Below are positions 55,825 to 64,000 of a stretch of 64,000 nt of DNA, piece by piece; the stretch's first letter is position 1; every line of letters begins with the position of its first letter. Location of the stretch: the NCBI GenBank assembly GCA_963822955.1, contig CAWGJS010000008.1:310001-374000 (forward strand), written 5' to 3'. The notes under the pieces were generated by a model. The model did no database searches. It saw nothing but the letters and a program-made list of their open reading frames with translations, and was not told the DNA's origin. Position numbers and translations under genes: made by a program. This stretch comes from JAJYUU01 sp963822955 (GTDB taxonomy: Bacteria > Actinomycetota > Actinomycetes > Streptosporangiales > Streptosporangiaceae).

Positions 55825-56118
55825 GTGATCTTCAAGCAGGTAGGGGAAGGGCGGCCCTACCCCGAGCATTACCGGACTGGGCGCGAATGGGCAGATATCC
55901 CGCCCCGTCCGGTCCGGCTCGACCAGCTCATCACCACAAAGAACGTGCTCGATCTGCACTCAGTGCTCGCGAATGACTCGACCTTTTATGGCGACCTGTT
56001 CCCGCACGTCATCAGCTGGCGCGGCGAGCTCTACCTGGAAGACGGCCTGCACCGGGCGCTGCGCGCCGCGCTGCAGCAGCGATCAGTGCTGCATGTGCGC
56101 GTGCTGGAGCTGGACTAA
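55825..56118 (+). CDS. conserved actinobacterial hypothetical protein
   Basis: 97 residues: FKQVGEGRPYPEHY, WADIPPRPVRLDQLITTK, DLHSVLANDSTFYGDLFP and LYLEDGLHRALRAALQQR. I recognise this as a widely conserved actinomycete protein of unknown role. GTG 55825 lies six bases after TAAACT (55813-55818), a leaderless arrangement. Confidence 0.8.
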   Translation: MIFKQVGEGRPYPEHYRTGREWADIPPRPVRLDQLITTKNVLDLHSVLANDSTFYGDLFPHVISWRGELYLEDGLHRALRAALQQRSVLHVRVLELD

Positions 56119-56132
56119 CCGCCCCACGCCCG

Positions 56133-56891
56133 TCAGGACACGAACTGCTGTCCACCGTCGATGTCGTAGGTCGCGCCGGTGAGCGCCGTGTTCGTCATGA
56201 TGTGGACGGCAAGCGCGGCAACGTCGGCAGGGCCGACGACGCGGCCGATCGGCAGTGTTGCTCGCAGCTCTGCTCGGCGCTCCTCGAGTCGATCTCCCAG
56301 TAGGGATGCCGACAACGAAGTGTCGACGAAGCCGGCAGCGATGAGGTTGACGCGAACGGGCGCGAGCTCCAGCGCGAGCGTCGCTGCGAACGGAGGCAGC
56401 GCGGCCGTAGCAGCCGAGGCAATCCCGAGGCCGTGGCCGATGCGCCGGCCGCCGGTACCGCCCATGATCAGCAGCGAGCCACCGGGCCTGATCTTGCCGG
56501 CGGCATTCCGTGCCACCTCCAGCGCCTGCACGATGTGATCGCACAGCCCCTGGCGTACCTGCTCTGAGTCCATCTCGAGCAGGGGTCCGTACGTCGGGCC
56601 GCCGGCCGTGACCATCACATGGTCAATTTGCGCCGGCAGGTCCTGGAAGAACCTCGCCAGGGAAGCAGCGTCGGTAGCGTCGAAGGCCGCCGTGCGGTGT
56701 GCGCCGACCTCCGCCGCCGCTTGCCTGAGCCGCTCGGGATTACGGCCCGTGAGGATCACATCTGCTCCCTCAGCTCTGGCCCGCCGAGCTGTCTCGAGCC
56801 CGATGCCCGCACTTCCGCCGATGAGGACGACGGTCTGTCCGGTCAGTTCCGGCTCGCGCCTGGTAGCAACCGCAGAGGTTGCGCTGGTCAT
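56133..56891 (-). CDS. short-chain dehydrogenase/reductase-fold protein lacking YxxxK
   Basis: 252 residues with the Rossmann loop GGSAGIGLE, VTAGGPTYG and the C-terminal GATYDIDGGQQF. At the place of the catalytic YxxxK it has GLGIASAATAAL, so neither Tyr nor Lys is present. It may be a noncatalytic binder or use another mechanism. GTG or ATG start at 56891 gives MTSATSAVATRR. Downstream of, and possibly co-transcribed with, the GH15 gene on the same strand. Confidence 0.85.
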   Translation of the reverse strand: MTSATSAVATRREPELTGQTVVLIGGSAGIGLETARRARAEGADVILTGRNPERLRQAAAEVGAHRTAAFDATDAASLARFFQDLPAQIDHVMVTAGGPTYGPLLEMDSEQVRQGLCDHIVQALEVARNAAGKIRPGGSLLIMGGTGGRRIGHGLGIASAATAALPPFAATLALELAPVRVNLIAAGFVDTSLSASLLGDRLEERRAELRATLPIGRVVGPADVAALAVHIMTNTALTGATYDIDGGQQFVS

Positions 56892-56924
56892 CGTGCCCTC
56901 CTCATCGCGATGTGTTCGCCGAAC

Positions 56925-58751
56925 CTAGGTACGCCCGGTGCGCTGCCGGGCCTGACTGATAGCCCAGGCGGCGTTGACCAGGCCGATGTGGCTGAATGCC
57001 TGGGGGAAATTGCCGATCATCTCGCCGGTGCGCGGATCGACTTCTTCTGCGAGCAGCCCGACATCATTGATCGCCGCGACGGCCCGCTCGAAGGTTGCGG
57101 TAGCTGCTTCGACGTCGCCGGCCATGGCCTGCGCCTGCGCCAGCCAGAACGTGCAGAGCAGGAAGGTGCCCTCATCACCGGGCAGTCCGTCGTGGCTCAG
57201 GTACCTGTACACCAGACCGCGCTTGTCGGTGAGCCGCTGCGCGGTGGCTTGGATGGTCGCCAGCATCCGCGGGTCCTCTGCAGGCAGGAACCCGGTAATG
57301 GCCAGCATCAGGCTCGAGGCGTCGAGGTCCTGGCTGCCGAAAGCCTGAGTGAAGGCGCCGACCTGCTCGTTCCAGCCGCGCTCCAGAATGGCCGTGCGGA
57401 TCTCATCACGGGCGGTCTCCCAGCCGGGCACCCGATCTTCCGCGCTGAGGATGCGGGCAAGCGAAATCGCGCAGTCCAGCGCCACCCAGCACATGAGCTT
57501 GGAGTACAGGAAGTCGCGCGGCTCGCCGCGGATCTCCCAGATTCCCTGGTCCTTCGCGCGCCAGCGACTTGCTGCTGTGTCCGCGGCCGCCGCCAGAAAC
57601 TGCCGGGTCGCCGGGTTCATCTCGCCGAGCTGGTCGACCAGCCGCAGGGCGGCGCTGAGCAGCTCACCGTAGACATCAAGCTGCCGCTGGAGCCATGCGC
57701 CGTTGCCGACTCGGACGGGTCGGCTGTCACGCCAGCCCGCCAGATGTGGCAGTTCCCGCTCGGACAGGTCGAGTTCGCCGCCGACGCCGAACATGATCTG
57801 CAGGTCATCGCCGCGCTCCAGCTGGGATGCCGCGGCATCGGCGAGGAATGCGAAGAACTGCTGAGCCTCGTCCGGGCAGGCCGCTACCCACAGGGCGTGC
57901 ATCGTAAAACTGGCGTCGCGCACCCACGTGTAGCGGTAGTCCCAGTTCCGCTGACCGCCTACGGTTTCCGGCAGCGACGTTGTCGGCGCTGCCACGATGG
58001 CGCCCGTGGGTGCGAACGTTAGCGCGCGCAGCACTCGCCCAGAGTGCAGGACAAGATGCCGCCAGGGGCCCTCGTAGCTCTGGTGTATCGCGGACCAGGA
58101 CCGCCAGCCCGCCACCGTGTCGTCCAGCCGTGCAGCGACGTGCTCCGCGGTCCACGTGGGCTGCGGCGGAACGTCCATCCCGTGGGCGACCACGAAGACG
58201 GCGTCATCCCCGGCGGCCAGCCGGATCCGGGCGGCCGCGATGCCGCCAGCGACGTCGACGTCGACGGCGACCGAGGTAACCAGGAGCAGCGGTTCGGCGC
58301 CGCCCGATGCAACGACCCCGCCGTCAACCGGAGCCAGGAGCGGGCGGGCGGTCCCGTATTCCGGCCGGGGCGCGTAGACGACCTCTGCCTCGATCTCACC
58401 TTCAGTGCAGGCAAGCCGGCGGGCGAGCATGCTCGGGGAGTTGTCGCCCAGGTCGTGGCCGCGCTCGTTGCGGCCGACCGTGAGGGCGTCTGTCAGCACC
58501 GCCGTGCCGCCCGCAGTGGTGAAGGTGGTCTCCAAGACCATCGTCTGGTCGACGTACTGGCGGCTCGCCTGGAATTCGCCTGCGGGCTTGATGGTGAAAT
58601 GCCCGCCGGCCGGGTCAAGCAGGCGGCAGAACACCGCCGGCGCGTCGAACCGCGGGAAGCACAGCCAGTCGACCGAGCCCTCACGGCTCACCAGCGCTGC
58701 GGAGCGGCAGTCCGAGAGCAGCGCGTAATCGCCGATCGGCAGGCTGTCCAT
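56925..58751 (-). CDS. glycoside hydrolase family 15 protein (glucoamylase/trehalase-like)
   Basis: 608 residues. The N-terminal beta-sandwich begins PIGDYALLSDCRSAALVS and GSVDWLCFPRFDAPAVF; the (alpha/alpha)6 domain has NWDYRYTWVRDASFTMHAL and GIWEIRGEPRDFLYSK with a likely catalytic Glu. Mycobacterial relatives are trehalases; glucoamylase is the alternative. No signal peptide. GGAGGGG just before ATG 58751 sets the start. Confidence 0.9.
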   Translation of the reverse strand: MDSLPIGDYALLSDCRSAALVSREGSVDWLCFPRFDAPAVFCRLLDPAGGHFTIKPAGEFQASRQYVDQTMVLETTFTTAGGTAVLTDALTVGRNERGHDLGDNSPSMLARRLACTEGEIEAEVVYAPRPEYGTARPLLAPVDGGVVASGGAEPLLLVTSVAVDVDVAGGIAAARIRLAAGDDAVFVVAHGMDVPPQPTWTAEHVAARLDDTVAGWRSWSAIHQSYEGPWRHLVLHSGRVLRALTFAPTGAIVAAPTTSLPETVGGQRNWDYRYTWVRDASFTMHALWVAACPDEAQQFFAFLADAAASQLERGDDLQIMFGVGGELDLSERELPHLAGWRDSRPVRVGNGAWLQRQLDVYGELLSAALRLVDQLGEMNPATRQFLAAAADTAASRWRAKDQGIWEIRGEPRDFLYSKLMCWVALDCAISLARILSAEDRVPGWETARDEIRTAILERGWNEQVGAFTQAFGSQDLDASSLMLAITGFLPAEDPRMLATIQATAQRLTDKRGLVYRYLSHDGLPGDEGTFLLCTFWLAQAQAMAGDVEAATATFERAVAAINDVGLLAEEVDPRTGEMIGNFPQAFSHIGLVNAAWAISQARQRTGRT

Positions 58752-58968
58752 CGTCCCCTCCGCTTGCCGGATGAGCACTCACTACCCGCTTGAGCGACAT
58801 CCCAAGTCATTGGCGGGTCAGCCGGGCCGCCATGCATAGTTGTCAGGGCAAGCTCCTTTCTGAAGGGCCTACGGCGATGACCTCAGGAATGCCAGCCGCG
58901 GCGAAGCTGGAAACGGGCAGATACGACACTCCCGTCATCTTTGACCGCATACGTTCCATTGCAGTCGG

Positions 58969-59925
58969 GTGACCCGGCTCGCTGTCGTCGGCAGCCTGAA
59001 CGCCGACCTCACGCTCCTGGTTGATCACCTGCCGGGGCCAGGGGAAACGGTGGTCGCCACCAGCCCGGCCCTGGTCAGCTGCGGCGGGAAGGGCGGTAAC
59101 CAGGCCGCTGCAGCAGCGGCCTTTGGCGCAGCGGTCACGATGGTGGGCAAGGTCGGCGACGATCAGCAAGGCAGGCAGTTGCTTGCCGACCTCGCCGCTC
59201 GCGGTGTGGATGCGAGCGGCGTCATCGTCGCATCCGGCGCTCGTACCGGCGGCGCCACCATCGCCGTTGACGGCGATGGCGAGAATCTCATCCTGGTCGA
59301 TCCCGGCGCCAACAGCTTGCTCAGCCCTGATGAGGTCGAGGCCGCGGAGCTGGGCGCCGCCGACGCAGTGATTGTGCAGCTGGAGATTCCGGTGCCCGCG
59401 GTGGCAGCGGCGCTGAGCGCCGCGGGCGGCGCGATCCGGCTGCTGAATCCGGCGCCAGCGCCCGCGACTGCGCTACCCCCGGCGCTGCTCGGCGTCGCCG
59501 GCGTGCTGGTACCGAATCTGGCCGAGCTAGCCAGGCTGGCGGGCGACGCTGTGCCGCCTGGCCTGCCGCCGGGGGCCGACCTGACCGCAGTGGCCCAGCT
59601 GGCGCGCCGCCTGGACGGCGCTGCGGATGTCGTGGTCACCCTGGGCAGCCGCGGCGCGCTGGTTGTTTGCCGGTCGGCCGCAACGTCGGTGCACATTGTC
59701 GCACCACCAGTCGCGACCGTAGACACCACGGGGGCGGGCGACTGCTTCTGCGGCACCCTCGCTGCCTCCCTCGCGGACGGCATGGACCTGACTGACGCCG
59801 CCCGGCTGTCTGTCGCCGCGGCCGCGCTCTCCACAACCGGGTACGGCGCGCGAGGCGAGCTGCCTGACCGGGCCGCAGCCGAGCACCTTGCCGACGGGCT
59901 GTCCGTCCGGGTCCTCAGCGGCTAA
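58969..59925 (+). CDS. rbsK: ribokinase (PfkB family)
   Basis: 318 residues: VVGSLNADLTLLVDHLPGPG, the ribose-binding GGKGGNQAAAAAAFG, and the ATP/catalytic DTTGAGDCFCGTLAASL with the base Asp. No ribose transporter is adjacent. The GTG overlaps a TGA ending a short upstream frame (GTGA), leaving open a leader ORF. Confidence 0.92.
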   Translation: MTRLAVVGSLNADLTLLVDHLPGPGETVVATSPALVSCGGKGGNQAAAAAAFGAAVTMVGKVGDDQQGRQLLADLAARGVDASGVIVASGARTGGATIAVDGDGENLILVDPGANSLLSPDEVEAAELGAADAVIVQLEIPVPAVAAALSAAGGAIRLLNPAPAPATALPPALLGVAGVLVPNLAELARLAGDAVPPGLPPGADLTAVAQLARRLDGAADVVVTLGSRGALVVCRSAATSVHIVAPPVATVDTTGAGDCFCGTLAASLADGMDLTDAARLSVAAAALSTTGYGARGELPDRAAAEHLADGLSVRVLSG

Positions 59926-60265
59926 CTGCCTGCCGCCGTTGCAGCTGTCACCGCTCATGGCGATACGGCGCTTGTAAGGCGCACTTCATCGGCGTAGACA
60001 CGCTGACAAGCACGCCCGTTGCCCGGCATTCACAGCGTCTGGCCGTTCGATCCACAACGGTCGCAGGCGCACGCGAGCGAATGTTCTGCACGACTCCAGG
60101 CTCCCGGCGCATGTGTCCTGCGGTGGCCGCCGCGACGCGCTCCTCTGGCTAAGGTTCGCCGCATCGGGTTGTCTTGTCGTGGCGGCATTTTCTCCGGTTA
60201 ATAGTGCGGCGGTCCGGTCGTGAGCAGGCATGCAGTGCTGCTCGCACGGAACGCAGCTGCCGGGC
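59926..60265. other. 340-bp gap without a gene
   Basis: No ORF with similarity, RNA gene or clear repeat seen between the convergent rbsK and ABC permease genes. No convincing hairpin terminator found by eye. Confidence 0.5.
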
Positions 60266-61066
60266 TCAGGTGCTCGCGGTCCGCTTGAACAAGATTGTGG
60301 CGAGGGTGAAGGCGACGAAGATGATGCCGCTGAACTCGGTCAGCGTTAGCCACAGGTGGCTGCCGGGCGGCTGGTTCAGGAGCAGGGCCCGGATGGTGTC
60401 GACGGCCTGGGTGACGGGCTGGTTGCCGGTGACGACGCGCAGCCAGGACGGCATCGTGCCAGTCGGGACGAGGGCGCTGCTGAAGAAGATCGGGATGATG
60501 ATGATCGCGCCGAGTTGCTGGGCGACTTCCACGCTCTTGCCGAGCAGGCCGATCAGCGCGGCGAGCAGGGACAGGGCGAGCGTGACGAGGAGGAAGACGG
60601 CGACGGCCGTGGCCCATCCGCTGATGCCGGCGGCGGGGCGGAAGCCGACGGCGTAGCCGGCCGCGATGGTCACGGCGAGGCCGATCAGGCTGCGTGCGAG
60701 ATCGGCGATGAGGTGGCCGGTGATGACAGCGGACTTGGCCATGGGCAGGGTGCGGAACCGGTCCATGACCCCGTCCAGCATGTCGGCGGCGACGCTGACC
60801 GTGGTGGTGACTGCGGCGAATGCCGCGGCGACGACGAGGATGCCGGGCATCACGAAGTTGATGTAGCTGCCGTGGGTGCCGGTGTTGATGGCGCCGCCGA
60901 GCAGGACGTCGGCGACCAGCACGATCAGGACTGGCTGCAGTGTGACGTTGGTTAGCTGCTCGGGGTCGTGGCGGATGTGCCGGAGGCTGCGCTTGGCCAT
61001 TTCCCAGTAGTCGCTGGCCACCCAGGCAGCGGACTGGCGGCTGGTCCGGGCAGGCACGGCGGTCAT
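60266..61066 (-). CDS. ABC-2 type permease (DrrB-like)
   Basis: 266 residues with six hydrophobic segments, e.g. LIVLVADVLLGGAIN, AGISGWATAVAVFLLV, GAIIIIPIFFSSALVP and FSGIIFVAFTLATILF. The DRFRTLPMAKSAV loop is typical of DrrB-type exporters. ATG 61066 overlaps the end of the ATPase gene. Probably expels a drug or lipid. Confidence 0.88.
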   Translation of the reverse strand: MTAVPARTSRQSAAWVASDYWEMAKRSLRHIRHDPEQLTNVTLQPVLIVLVADVLLGGAINTGTHGSYINFVMPGILVVAAAFAAVTTTVSVAADMLDGVMDRFRTLPMAKSAVITGHLIADLARSLIGLAVTIAAGYAVGFRPAAGISGWATAVAVFLLVTLALSLLAALIGLLGKSVEVAQQLGAIIIIPIFFSSALVPTGTMPSWLRVVTGNQPVTQAVDTIRALLLNQPPGSHLWLTLTEFSGIIFVAFTLATILFKRTAST

Positions 61067-62106
61067 GCCGCGTCCCCGGCTGCGCCGGCGGTCCGCGCGT
61101 GACCGGTGAGCAGGAAGTACACGTCGTCGAGGTCCGGCTCGCTGAGGGAGAACCGCTCGATGCCGGCGCCCGCCCGCAGGGCCGTCCCGGTGATGGCGTT
61201 CAGCTCCCGCACTCCGTCCAGGCCGGTGCCCTGGACGGCTACCCTCACGGCGCGGCGAGCCTGGTCGGTCACGACGGCGAGGCCGCCGAGGGCGGCGGTC
61301 AGCCGGATGACGTCGGCGTCCGTGGCCGCGATCAGGTCGAACTGCGCCTGCCCGGCTCGTGCCTTGAGTTCGGCTGGTGTCCCGGCGGCGACGACCCGGC
61401 CGGCGTCGATGAACACGACCGAGCCGGCCAGTGCGTCTGCCTCGTCCAGGTACTGCGTCGTCAGCAGCACGGTAGTCCCGCGTCCCACGAGGCCGCGGAT
61501 GATCTCCCACAGGGCGTGACGGCTGGCCGGGTCCAGCCCGGCGGTGGGCTCGTCGAGGAACAGGATCGGGGGCTCGGCCATCAGGCTCAGCGCGAGGTCG
61601 AGCTTGCGCCGCATCCCGCTGGAGTAGGCCTTGACGGCCTTCTTCCCGGCGCCGCCGAGGTCGAAGACCTCCAGCAGCCGCGCCGGCCGCTCGCGCACGA
61701 CCGGCCAGGCCAGCCGGTGCAGCCGGCCGAACATCGCCAGGTTCTCCGGGCCGGACAGCTTGCCGTCGACTGACAGCGACTGGCCGGTCAGCCCGATGCA
61801 CGCCCGGACACGCTCCGGATCACCCGCAACGTCATAGCCTCCCACCCATGCCGTGCCCGCGTCGGACCGCAGCAGCGTCGACAGGATACGGACCATGGTG
61901 GTCTTGCCCGCGCCGTTCGGCCCGAGCAGCGCGGTCACCGTCCCGGCCCTGGCATGGAGGCTGACGTCGCGCAGGGCAGCGGTCTTGCCGTAGCGCTTGG
62001 TCAGGCCGGACGCGGCGATCGCCAGCTCGCTCCCGCCGGTCATCGCTGTCGCCGGCCCGAGCAGCTCGTCATGCCCGCTCGCGGCCGGTGCCTTACTGGC
62101 TCTCAT
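61063..62106 (-). CDS. ABC transporter ATP-binding protein (DrrA-like)
   Basis: 347 residues: Walker A LLGPNGAGKTTMV, signature YSSGMRRKLDLAL, Walker B PILFLDEPTAGLDP, and the DrrA-type C-terminal domain. ATG 62106 or the in-frame ATG near residue 22 (MTGGSELAI) may be the start. Forms an exporter with the permease; both sit under the TetR palindrome. Confidence 0.93.
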   Translation of the reverse strand: MRASKAPAASGHDELLGPATAMTGGSELAIAASGLTKRYGKTAALRDVSLHARAGTVTALLGPNGAGKTTMVRILSTLLRSDAGTAWVGGYDVAGDPERVRACIGLTGQSLSVDGKLSGPENLAMFGRLHRLAWPVVRERPARLLEVFDLGGAGKKAVKAYSSGMRRKLDLALSLMAEPPILFLDEPTAGLDPASRHALWEIIRGLVGRGTTVLLTTQYLDEADALAGSVVFIDAGRVVAAGTPAELKARAGQAQFDLIAATDADVIRLTAALGGLAVVTDQARRAVRVAVQGTGLDGVRELNAITGTALRAGAGIERFSLSEPDLDDVYFLLTGHARTAGAAGDAA

Positions 62107-62127
62107 CTACGCCGTCCCGTCGCCTAG

Positions 62128-62154
62128 CGCTATTCGTACGTAGTACGAATAGCG
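62128..62154. promoter_or_regulatory. 27-bp perfect palindrome, TetR operator candidate
   Basis: Arms CGCTATTCGTAC and GTACGAATAGCG flank a GTA spacer in the 66-bp region between the exporter and the divergent TetR gene. It overlaps the expected -35 of the TetR promoter whose -10 is TATGCT (62161-62166). Confidence 0.85.
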
Positions 62155-62172
62155 TACTCGTATGCTGTACTC

Positions 62173-62916
62173 GTGGCAAATGAGCGCGACCGCCGCCCCG
62201 TCTGGGCCCTGCCTGAGCCGGCCAGCCGCAAGCCGCGCTACACCCGCGAGCAGATCACTGACGCAGCGCTGCGGATCGCAGACCAGGAGGGATTCGACGC
62301 GGTCACGATGAAGCGGATCGCCGCCGAGCTCGGGGCAGCGGCAATGACGCTCTACTACTACGTGCGCAACAAGAGCGACATCGTCGCGCTGATGCAGGAC
62401 GCGATCCTTGCCGACATCCTCGTCCCGGACGCGTGCCTGCGCGGCGGCTGGCGGGACGCCATCACCGCGATCGCGAGGCGTACCAGGGACGTGCACATGG
62501 CCCACCCCTGGTCGCTGGCGTCGCTGAACGAGGCCCAGTTCGGGCCCAACGCCATGCGCCACTTCGAGCAGTCCCTCGCCGCGGTGGCCGGCACCGGGCT
62601 CGCCCTGCCTGCCAGGTTCGAGCTCATCGCCGCCATCGACGACTACGTCTCGGGCAACTCCCTGCACGCCGTGGAGTCCCTGGCCCGCGCCAAGATCGCC
62701 GAGGAAGACCCGGAGATGGTCGCCGCCGCGGTCGCATACGGCATGGCCCGGCTCCAGACCGGCGACTTCCCGCAGCTGAGCGCGATCGCAGCCGCGAGCG
62801 CCCAGACCGCCGAACCTCCCGGCCCCCCGATGACAGAAGCCGCCCTGACCGGCCAGTTCGAACGCGGGCTCCAGGCCCTGCTCGACGGCCTCGCCACGCA
62901 CATGAACATCAGCTGA
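62173..62916 (+). CDS. TetR family regulator of the DrrAB-like exporter
   Basis: 247 residues: HTH with YTREQITDAALRIADQEG, TMKRIAAELGAAAMTLYYYV, and a TetR_C-type ligand domain. GTG 62173 lies six bases from TATGCT, so the message is likely leaderless and the operator placement implies autorepression and control of the ABC genes. Confidence 0.93.
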   Translation: MANERDRRPVWALPEPASRKPRYTREQITDAALRIADQEGFDAVTMKRIAAELGAAAMTLYYYVRNKSDIVALMQDAILADILVPDACLRGGWRDAITAIARRTRDVHMAHPWSLASLNEAQFGPNAMRHFEQSLAAVAGTGLALPARFELIAAIDDYVSGNSLHAVESLARAKIAEEDPEMVAAAVAYGMARLQTGDFPQLSAIAAASAQTAEPPGPPMTEAALTGQFERGLQALLDGLATHMNIS

Positions 62917-63302
62917 CACCGCCCCGCCCTGCCGCCTAGCCGTAACGGCATCTCGCTCCAGCGCCAGGAATCCACGAGTCCCGGCGCAGCCCGCCCGCGA
63001 ATCCGGGGACACGCTCGTCGTCGAGCACATCCGCCAGTCATTCTGGCCCTGACCGCCCGGCGCAATCGGCGCTTCGGGGCCCTGCAGCCGGCCCTACGGG
63101 GGTAGGTGATCGGCGACCGGGAAAGCAGTCCTTCGATGACCAACGCGCCAAATCTGAATCGAGCCGCAGCCCCATGGTCACAGTCACGCTTGAGGCTGAG
63201 GGGCGGACACGTACACTCAGCGGGCCACCCCGGATTCGGGCCCCGCCAGGATTTTATTATTGAGACTTGAACTGTCGTTTTGAGAGTGCTACTTTCACAG
63301 CT
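62917..63302 (+). promoter_or_regulatory. 385-bp intergenic region with promoter before the last TetR gene
   Basis: No gene is apparent in most of it. At the right end TTGAAC (63267-63272) and TACTTT (63290-63295) are separated by 17 bp, and the ATG follows seven bases after the -10. Confidence 0.5.
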
Positions 63303-64000
63303 ATGGCCACCGGTGTAAGGCGTCGCCGCTCGTCCGGCGGCTCGGAAGGCCAGGCACGGACCCGCCTGGCTCGCGGTGCGGTTGTCGAGGCCGCGCGGAC
63401 CCTTTTCCTTGAACGCGGTTACGCTGCAACGACGATCGAGGCCGTCAGTGACCTGTCAGATGTCCCGATGGCGACTGTGTACCGGCTGTTCTCCTCCAAG
63501 CTTGGGATCCTCAAGGCACTGCTGGACGTCTCCATAGCCGGTGATGACGAGGCTGTCGCGCTAAAGGACCGGCCCCACGTGCGCGCGCTTCTTGACGACC
63601 CGGACCCTCGGAACCAACTGGCCGGGTTTGCTGGCATCACCTCCGGCATCATGTCGAGGACCGAGCCCGTGTACCGGATTCTCGTGAGCGCGGCGGGCTC
63701 CGATCCTGACGCCACCGCGCTGCTCGCCGAGCAGATCCGGCACAGGCAACGGGGCCAGGCGGCGATCGCGCAGTCTCTTGCCCGCGCGGGCGCCCTACGG
63801 CCGAAGCTGCGCGAGCGTGATGCTGCGGACATTATCCATGCACTCATGTCTCCCGAGGTCTACCGGTTGCTCACGGGTGACCGGGGCTGGCCAGCCGCGC
63901 GGTACGAACAATGGCTCAAGGACATCCTCATCGACCAGCTGCTTCCCGCGCCGGCCCCCGGAGACGGACACACCCGGAGGTCAGAGCGGCCCGCACGATC
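63303..64000 (+). CDS. TetR family regulator, 3' end cut by window edge
   Basis: 232 open codons and no stop. HTH: ARGAVVEAARTLFLERGYAA, TTIEAVSDLSDVPMATVYRL and FSSKLGILKALLDV. The C-terminal domain extends past DILIDQLLPAPAPGDG to the edge. Target unknown. Confidence 0.88.
   Translation, partial: MATGVRRRRSSGGSEGQARTRLARGAVVEAARTLFLERGYAATTIEAVSDLSDVPMATVYRLFSSKLGILKALLDVSIAGDDEAVALKDRPHVRALLDDPDPRNQLAGFAGITSGIMSRTEPVYRILVSAAGSDPDATALLAEQIRHRQRGQAAIAQSLARAGALRPKLRERDAADIIHALMSPEVYRLLTGDRGWPAARYEQWLKDILIDQLLPAPAPGDGHTRRSERPAR

Noticed and set aside
58790..58972. 60-codon frame ending in a GTGA overlap with rbsK
   Set aside because: The overlap is suggestive of a leader ORF, but the start is a TTG without a ribosome-binding site and I recognise no similarity.
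60266..61801. 511-codon minus-strand frame giving the permease a long N-terminal extension
   Set aside because: The first half is an out-of-frame reading of the ATPase gene; the permease begins at ATG 61066.

Overview
The window reads as chromosomal DNA of a high-GC actinomycete (Actinomycetota). The coding sequences are strongly G/C-biased at third positions and GTG or TTG starts are common. The gene order matches the conserved actinobacterial order known from Mycobacterium tuberculosis and Streptomyces: folP-folE-ftsH-hpt-tilS-DUF2342-dacB-ppa, then crp-MBL-Nudix-RidA-DUF4177, the Get3-like ATPase pair, whiB4 and ponA2, and finally asd-lysC-DUF5063-recR-ybaB-dnaX with the SRP RNA. The genus cannot be fixed from sequence alone.

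Layout. (1) 1-10.2 kb, mostly minus strand: folate genes, a DUF2156 lysyltransferase-like membrane protein, FtsH, purine salvage, tRNA-Ile lysidine synthase, a DUF2342 metalloprotease and a D,D-carboxypeptidase. (2) 10.3-21.9 kb: pyrophosphatase, Crp, hydrolases, a RidA/DUF4177 pair, a slipin, two ArsA/Get3-like ATPases, WhiB4, a class A PBP, YqeY and a metallophosphoesterase. (3) 21.9-30 kb, accessory: tRNA-Pro(CGG) with an integrase remnant, a HicAB toxin-antitoxin pair, orphan small ORFs, a degenerate group II intron, STAS and DinB proteins, and a membrane protein/winged-helix regulator pair behind a repeated operator-like motif. (4) 30-43 kb: a solitary mraY, an LLM oxidoreductase, peptide deformylase, the aspartate-pathway genes, recombination and replication genes (recR, ybaB, dnaX), SRP RNA and a large sacsin-like ATPase. 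(5) 43-64 kb, accessory metabolism: a TetR/AurF-type diiron oxygenase locus, a cobalt-type nitrile hydratase operon, a LuxR-type ATPase regulator, a redox operon (CMD, AKR, ADH, cupin) facing a gene in which an MmyB-type regulator is fused in frame to an aldo/keto reductase, tRNA-Ser(GGA), SDR, GH15, ribokinase, and a DrrAB-like ABC exporter controlled by a divergent TetR through a long perfect palindrome.

Two window-wide patterns stand out. Six conserved genes or elements (ftsH, ridA, a metallophosphoesterase, ybaB, dnaX and the intron reverse transcriptase) are broken by what look like single-base indels. Because ftsH and dnaX are normally essential, at least some of these are probably sequence or assembly errors. 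Second, eight genes start exactly six bases after a TANNNT box, the expected geometry of leaderless transcripts.
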